Source: Pseudomonas sp. PGPPP3 (GTDB lineage Bacteria; Pseudomonadota; Gammaproteobacteria; Pseudomonadales; Pseudomonadaceae). Taken from it: a stretch of DNA of 7,429 nt. Positions 4,631 to 7,429 of this stretch are shown here, piece after piece (the first letter of the stretch is position 1; each line of letters begins with the position of its first letter). Position numbers and translations under genes: made by a program. The stretch spans positions 1 to 7,429 of the forward strand of contig NKIE01000132.1 of NCBI GenBank assembly GCA_002256055.1, given 5' to 3'. Below the pieces are notes generated by a model. The model was not told the DNA's origin. It saw nothing but the letters and a program-made list of their open reading frames with translations, and made no database searches.

Positions 4631-6955
4631 ATGGACATCCCACTCATCCGTCGCCTGTCATTCAAACAGGCCAGCATAACGGTGCTGGTGGCCTTTATTC
4701 TTGGGACCTTACTGAGCTTGCTGCAGGTCAGCATCGACTACACAGACGAAGACGCCTCGATTGACCGCGAAATTCGCGCACTGTTAGAAATCAGCCGCAC
4801 CCCAGCCACACGCATCGCCTACAACATCGACGCGGAACTGGCCCACGAGCTAGTGCTCGGCCTCCTCAATTCACCGGCCATCGTCCGCGCTGAAATTCTC
4901 GACAACAGCGGCGCCAGCCTGGCCAGTGTCAACCGCCCCCGCCAGGAGAGCCGCTACCGCCTGGTCAGCGACTTTCTGTTTGGCAGCGAGCGCCACTTCA
5001 ACTTACCCCTGTTCACCGACCACGCTCCGCGTGAGGCCCTGGGGCAATTGCGCCTGGAAGTCGACACCTTTACCTTTGGCAGCCACTTCCTCGGCCGCGC
5101 ACTGCTGACAATGGCCACCGGCTTTGTCCGCAGCCTGCTGCTGTCGCTGATTCTGCTGGTGCTGTTCTACTTCATGCTGACCAAGCCCTTGACCAGCGTT
5201 ATTCGCGCCATCAGCGAACGTGACCCCAGCGCCCCTGGCCGCCAAAAGCTGCAGTGCCCGCCCGGCCATGAGCAGGACGAAATTGGCGTGCTGGTCGAGG
5301 TCACCAACCAGCAACTCAGCGACATTGCCAAACAGATCGACCGCCGCCTGGCCGCCGAAGAGCGCCTGACCCAGTACCTTGGCGAGCTGGAAAGCATTAT
5401 TTCCACCCGCACCACCGAACTGAAAGCCAGCAATGCACGCCTGACCCATTCCAACCAGGAGCTGGAGAAATCGCGCAGCAATGCGTTGCAAATGGCTCAG
5501 GCCCGTGCCGTGTTTCTGGCCAGCATGAGCCATGAAATTCGCACCCCTTTGAGCGGCCTGCTGGGCATGCTGGCCCTGACCCTAGACGGCCCTCTGAATG
5601 CTGAGCAACGACAGCAATTAAGCATTGCCAACGACTCGGGAACCGTTCTGCTGGAGCTGCTCAACGACATCCTTGACCTATCCAAAATCGAAGCTGGGCA
5701 ACTGCAACTGGAAGATATCCCCTTCGACCCAACCAAGCTGGCCGAGGAAACAGCAAGCCTGTTGTCACAGAGCGCCGCCAGTGACGTGGAGCTGACCTGC
5801 CTGATTGACCCGCAGCTACCAAGCCTGGTCCTTGGCGACCCCACTCGCGTTCGGCAAATCATCAGCAACTTGCTGTCCAACGCCCTGAAGTTCACCCACA
5901 GCGGCCGCGTCGACCTGCGCCTCAGCGCCAGCCCAAACGGCATACGCATTTGCGTGCAGGACACTGGCATTGGCATCAGCACCGAGCAGCAGGCCAAAAT
6001 ATTCCAGCCCTTCACCCAGGCCAATGTCGGCACTACCCGCCAGTACGGCGGCACCGGCCTTGGACTGACGCTAACCCGCACCCTATGCAAAGCCATGCAT
6101 GGCCAGCTTAGCCTGACGTCGGAAGAGCACCGCGGCAGCCTGTTCTGCGTCGATCTCCCCTTGCCTGAACAGCAACCCGCCACAGCTCCACGCCCCCTAC
6201 AAGGACACGTGCTCGCCGTGCTTGATGCACACAGCGGCCTCGCCGAACTGCTGGCCGACCTACTGCCTAGCTGGGGACTGCACTATCAGCTGAGTGACGA
6301 ACAAAGCACCCCGCAATACAGCAGCGCAGACGTGCTGATAAGCACCGATCCGGCGCATCTGAGCGAATTACGCCACCAGTGCAACGCGCCGCTGGTGCTG
6401 GTATGCCGTTACAGCGACTTCCTCAACCCCGAGCAGGCCCGCGCGCTGGCGCCTTTCAGCCAACTGGCCCGCCCCGTAACCCGCCAACAGCTGCAACAGG
6501 CCATCAGCCAAGCCCTTCAGCAACAGCCTAGCGCTCAACCCACGGCCTTATCACCAACATCCACAGCGGCGCCGCAGCACAATACGATCTTGTTGGTTGA
6601 AGACAACCCGGTGAATCAACTGGTCGCCCGAGGCATGCTGGCAAAACTTGGTTATCAGGTGCTACTCGCCACCCAAGGCGAAGAAGCCCTGACCTGCCTG
6701 GCCAACGAAGCTGTGGATTTGGTCTTGATGGATTGCAATATGCCAGTGATGGACGGCTACGAAGCCACCCGCCGCATTCGCCAAAATGCGGCCTGGGAGC
6801 ACCTGCCGATTATTGCCCTGACGGCCAACGCAATGGCCGACGAGCGCGAGCGCTGTCGCGCCGCCGGCATGGACGACTACCTGGCCAAACCGTTTCGCAT
6901 GGAGCAGCTAGCCGCTCTACTCAAACAATGGCTGACCCTCAAGGCAGCGCCATAA
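4631..6955 (+). CDS. sagS: membrane hybrid sensor histidine kinase/response regulator, SagS-like
   Basis: 774 residues. Membrane helices at about 14-33 and 162-183 enclose a periplasmic sensor domain of about 125 residues. A HAMP-like linker follows (KPL at 185-187, DEIG at 216-219), then a coiled coil. The kinase core is complete: phospho-His301 (SMSHEIRTP), N-box Asn417 (NLLSNALKF), G1 DTGIGIS (444-450) and G2 GGTGLGL (473-479). Residues about 520-630 resemble a degenerate receiver, with no acceptor Asp and Arg614 in place of the Lys. The C-terminal receiver is intact, with Glu657/Asp658, acceptor Asp701 (LMDCNMPVMDG), Thr731 and Lys753 (LAKPF). There is no Hpt domain, so phosphate must go to a separate Hpt protein. 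In P. aeruginosa SagS (PA2824, about 786 residues) signals through HptB and affects BfiSR, governing the switch from motile to surface-attached growth. Identification rests on domain order, length and the ospR-like neighbour. The ATG has only a distant GAAAGG (14 nt upstream). Confidence 0.88.
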   Translation: MDIPLIRRLSFKQASITVLVAFILGTLLSLLQVSIDYTDEDASIDREIRALLEISRTPATRIAYNIDAELAHELVLGLLNSPAIVRAEILDNSGASLASVNRPRQESRYRLVSDFLFGSERHFNLPLFTDHAPREALGQLRLEVDTFTFGSHFLGRALLTMATGFVRSLLLSLILLVLFYFMLTKPLTSVIRAISERDPSAPGRQKLQCPPGHEQDEIGVLVEVTNQQLSDIAKQIDRRLAAEERLTQYLGELESIISTRTTELKASNARLTHSNQELEKSRSNALQMAQARAVFLASMSHEIRTPLSGLLGMLALTLDGPLNAEQRQQLSIANDSGTVLLELLNDILDLSKIEAGQLQLEDIPFDPTKLAEETASLLSQSAASDVELTCLIDPQLPSLVLGDPTRVRQIISNLLSNALKFTHSGRVDLRLSASPNGIRICVQDTGIGISTEQQAKIFQPFTQANVGTTRQYGGTGLGLTLTRTLCKAMHGQLSLTSEEHRGSLFCVDLPLPEQQPATAPRPLQGHVLAVLDAHSGLAELLADLLPSWGLHYQLSDEQSTPQYSSADVLISTDPAHLSELRHQCNAPLVLVCRYSDFLNPEQARALAPFSQLARPVTRQQLQQAISQALQQQPSAQPTALSPTSTAAPQHNTILLVEDNPVNQLVARGMLAKLGYQVLLATQGEEALTCLANEAVDLVLMDCNMPVMDGYEATRRIRQNAAWEHLPIIALTANAMADERERCRAAGMDDYLAKPFRMEQLAALLKQWLTLKAAP

Positions 6956-7409
6956 GGCGCGTCAGCAAGCCACTGAGTTGCCCACGCAGCGCTTCAAGCT
7001 CTTCCAGCGAAGCCCCGCTGTCACACAGCAAACCTGCCCGCAAAGGCAGCACCTTGGCGCGCAAGGTCTGGCCGGCTGCCGTCAGACGCAGATGCACTTC
7101 GCGCTCATCGTGACTGGCGCGCTGACGCAGCACCAAACCCAACTGTTCCAGACGCTTAAGCAGCGGCGTCAGGGTGCCGGAGTCGAGCAGCAAGCGCTCG
7201 CCCAACGCCTTCACTGTCGGCTGCGTGGGCGGCGTGTCCTGCCACTCCCACAGCACCAACATGGCCAGGTACTGCGGATAGGTCAGACCCAGCTGATCAA
7301 GCATCGGCTTATAGGCTCGGGTCACGGCCCGGGAGGCGGCGTAGAGCTTGAAGCACAACTGGTTATCCAGCAGCAGCGTCACCTCATCTGCCAGTGGCTG
7401 CTGACTCAT
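6939..7409 (-). CDS. ospR: MarR/OhrR-family thiol-switch transcriptional repressor, OspR-like
   Basis: This 156-residue protein has the MarR fold. Dimerisation helices lie at the ends, with a winged helix-turn-helix in the middle: recognition region [21 protein letters not shown] (73-93) and wing [16 protein letters not shown] (95-110) with the family's DxR motif (Asp101, Arg103). Reactive Cys19 lies in [15 protein letters not shown], the OhrR/OspR sensing position, with a second Cys129 near the C terminus. OspR of P. aeruginosa uses Cys24 and Cys134, the same 110-residue spacing, and controls the glutathione peroxidase gene next to it and other oxidative-stress genes. Oxidation of the first Cys, then a disulfide, would release DNA. 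The upstream promoter and any operator lie outside the window. The ATG at 7409 has no clear ribosome-binding site in the 20 nt available. The last 17 bp overlap the 3' end of the kinase gene on the other strand. Confidence 0.9.
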   Translation of the reverse strand: MSQQPLADEVTLLLDNQLCFKLYAASRAVTRAYKPMLDQLGLTYPQYLAMLVLWEWQDTPPTQPTVKALGERLLLDSGTLTPLLKRLEQLGLVLRQRASHDEREVHLRLTAAGQTLRAKVLPLRAGLLCDSGASLEELEALRGQLSGLLTRLMALP

Positions 7410-7429
7410 TGCAGCAAGGCTTCAATCTC

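Noticed and set aside
5003..5533. 176-codon minus-strand open frame inside the kinase gene
   Set aside because: Its Gln/Ala/Gly-rich product mirrors the codon bias of the sense gene and has no domain or start signal.
5497..6183. 228-codon minus-strand open frame inside the kinase gene
   Set aside because: The plus strand here encodes the intact phospho-His, N-box and G-box motifs. The antisense protein is Ser/Arg-rich and low in complexity.
6733..7113. 126-codon plus-strand open frame bridging the kinase 3' end and the repressor gene
   Set aside because: It overlaps the intact receiver domain in another frame and the antisense of the MarR gene. The product is Arg/Ser-rich without a domain.

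Overview
The window is about 60% GC and looks like the core chromosome of a gamma-proteobacterium of the genus Pseudomonas (in the broad sense). The evidence is the gene order. A YadG/YadH-type ABC exporter, a PA2817-type small protein, a tRNA-Glu/tRNA-Gly pair, a membrane protein, a glutathione S-transferase, a hybrid kinase resembling SagS and a MarR regulator resembling OspR follow an order close to the one I recall for the PA2811-PA2825 region of P. aeruginosa. No transposase, integrase, CRISPR array, phage gene or obvious base-composition break was seen. I consider it an ordinary core-genome segment, and no undescribed multi-gene system is evident.

Layout, left to right. (1) Minus strand, 1-1938: a transglutaminase-like protein lies upstream of the ATPase and the (cut-off) permease of an ABC-2 exporter; the ATPase and permease genes overlap by ATGA. 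(2) Positions 1939-2115 form a divergent promoter region. It is followed on the plus strand by a small conserved protein of unknown function and a strong terminator. (3) Positions 2601-2908, minus strand: a tRNA-Glu(UUC)-tRNA-Gly(GCC) operon with a clear sigma-70 promoter, a GC-rich discriminator, a roughly 79-nt leader with short repeats, encoded CCA ends and its own terminator. (4) Plus strand, 2966-4491: a single-pass membrane protein with a TPR-like end and then a glutathione S-transferase, probably one operon. (5) Plus strand, 4631-6955: a two-transmembrane hybrid histidine kinase with a degenerate receiver and an intact C-terminal receiver, best read as SagS. (6) Minus strand, 6939-7409: a two-cysteine MarR/OhrR-type repressor, best read as OspR. 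Its 3' end overlaps the kinase gene by 17 bp.

How the parts relate. The ABC pair makes one exporter. The GST and the OspR-like thiol-switch regulator suggest thiol and peroxide stress functions on either side of the sensor kinase, but only proximity supports a link. The kinase carries no Hpt domain, so its receiver should pass phosphate to a separate Hpt protein; in P. aeruginosa SagS is known to work through HptB and to influence BfiSR. The other proteins (transglutaminase-like, PA2817-type, TPR-like membrane protein) have no assignable pathway from sequence alone.
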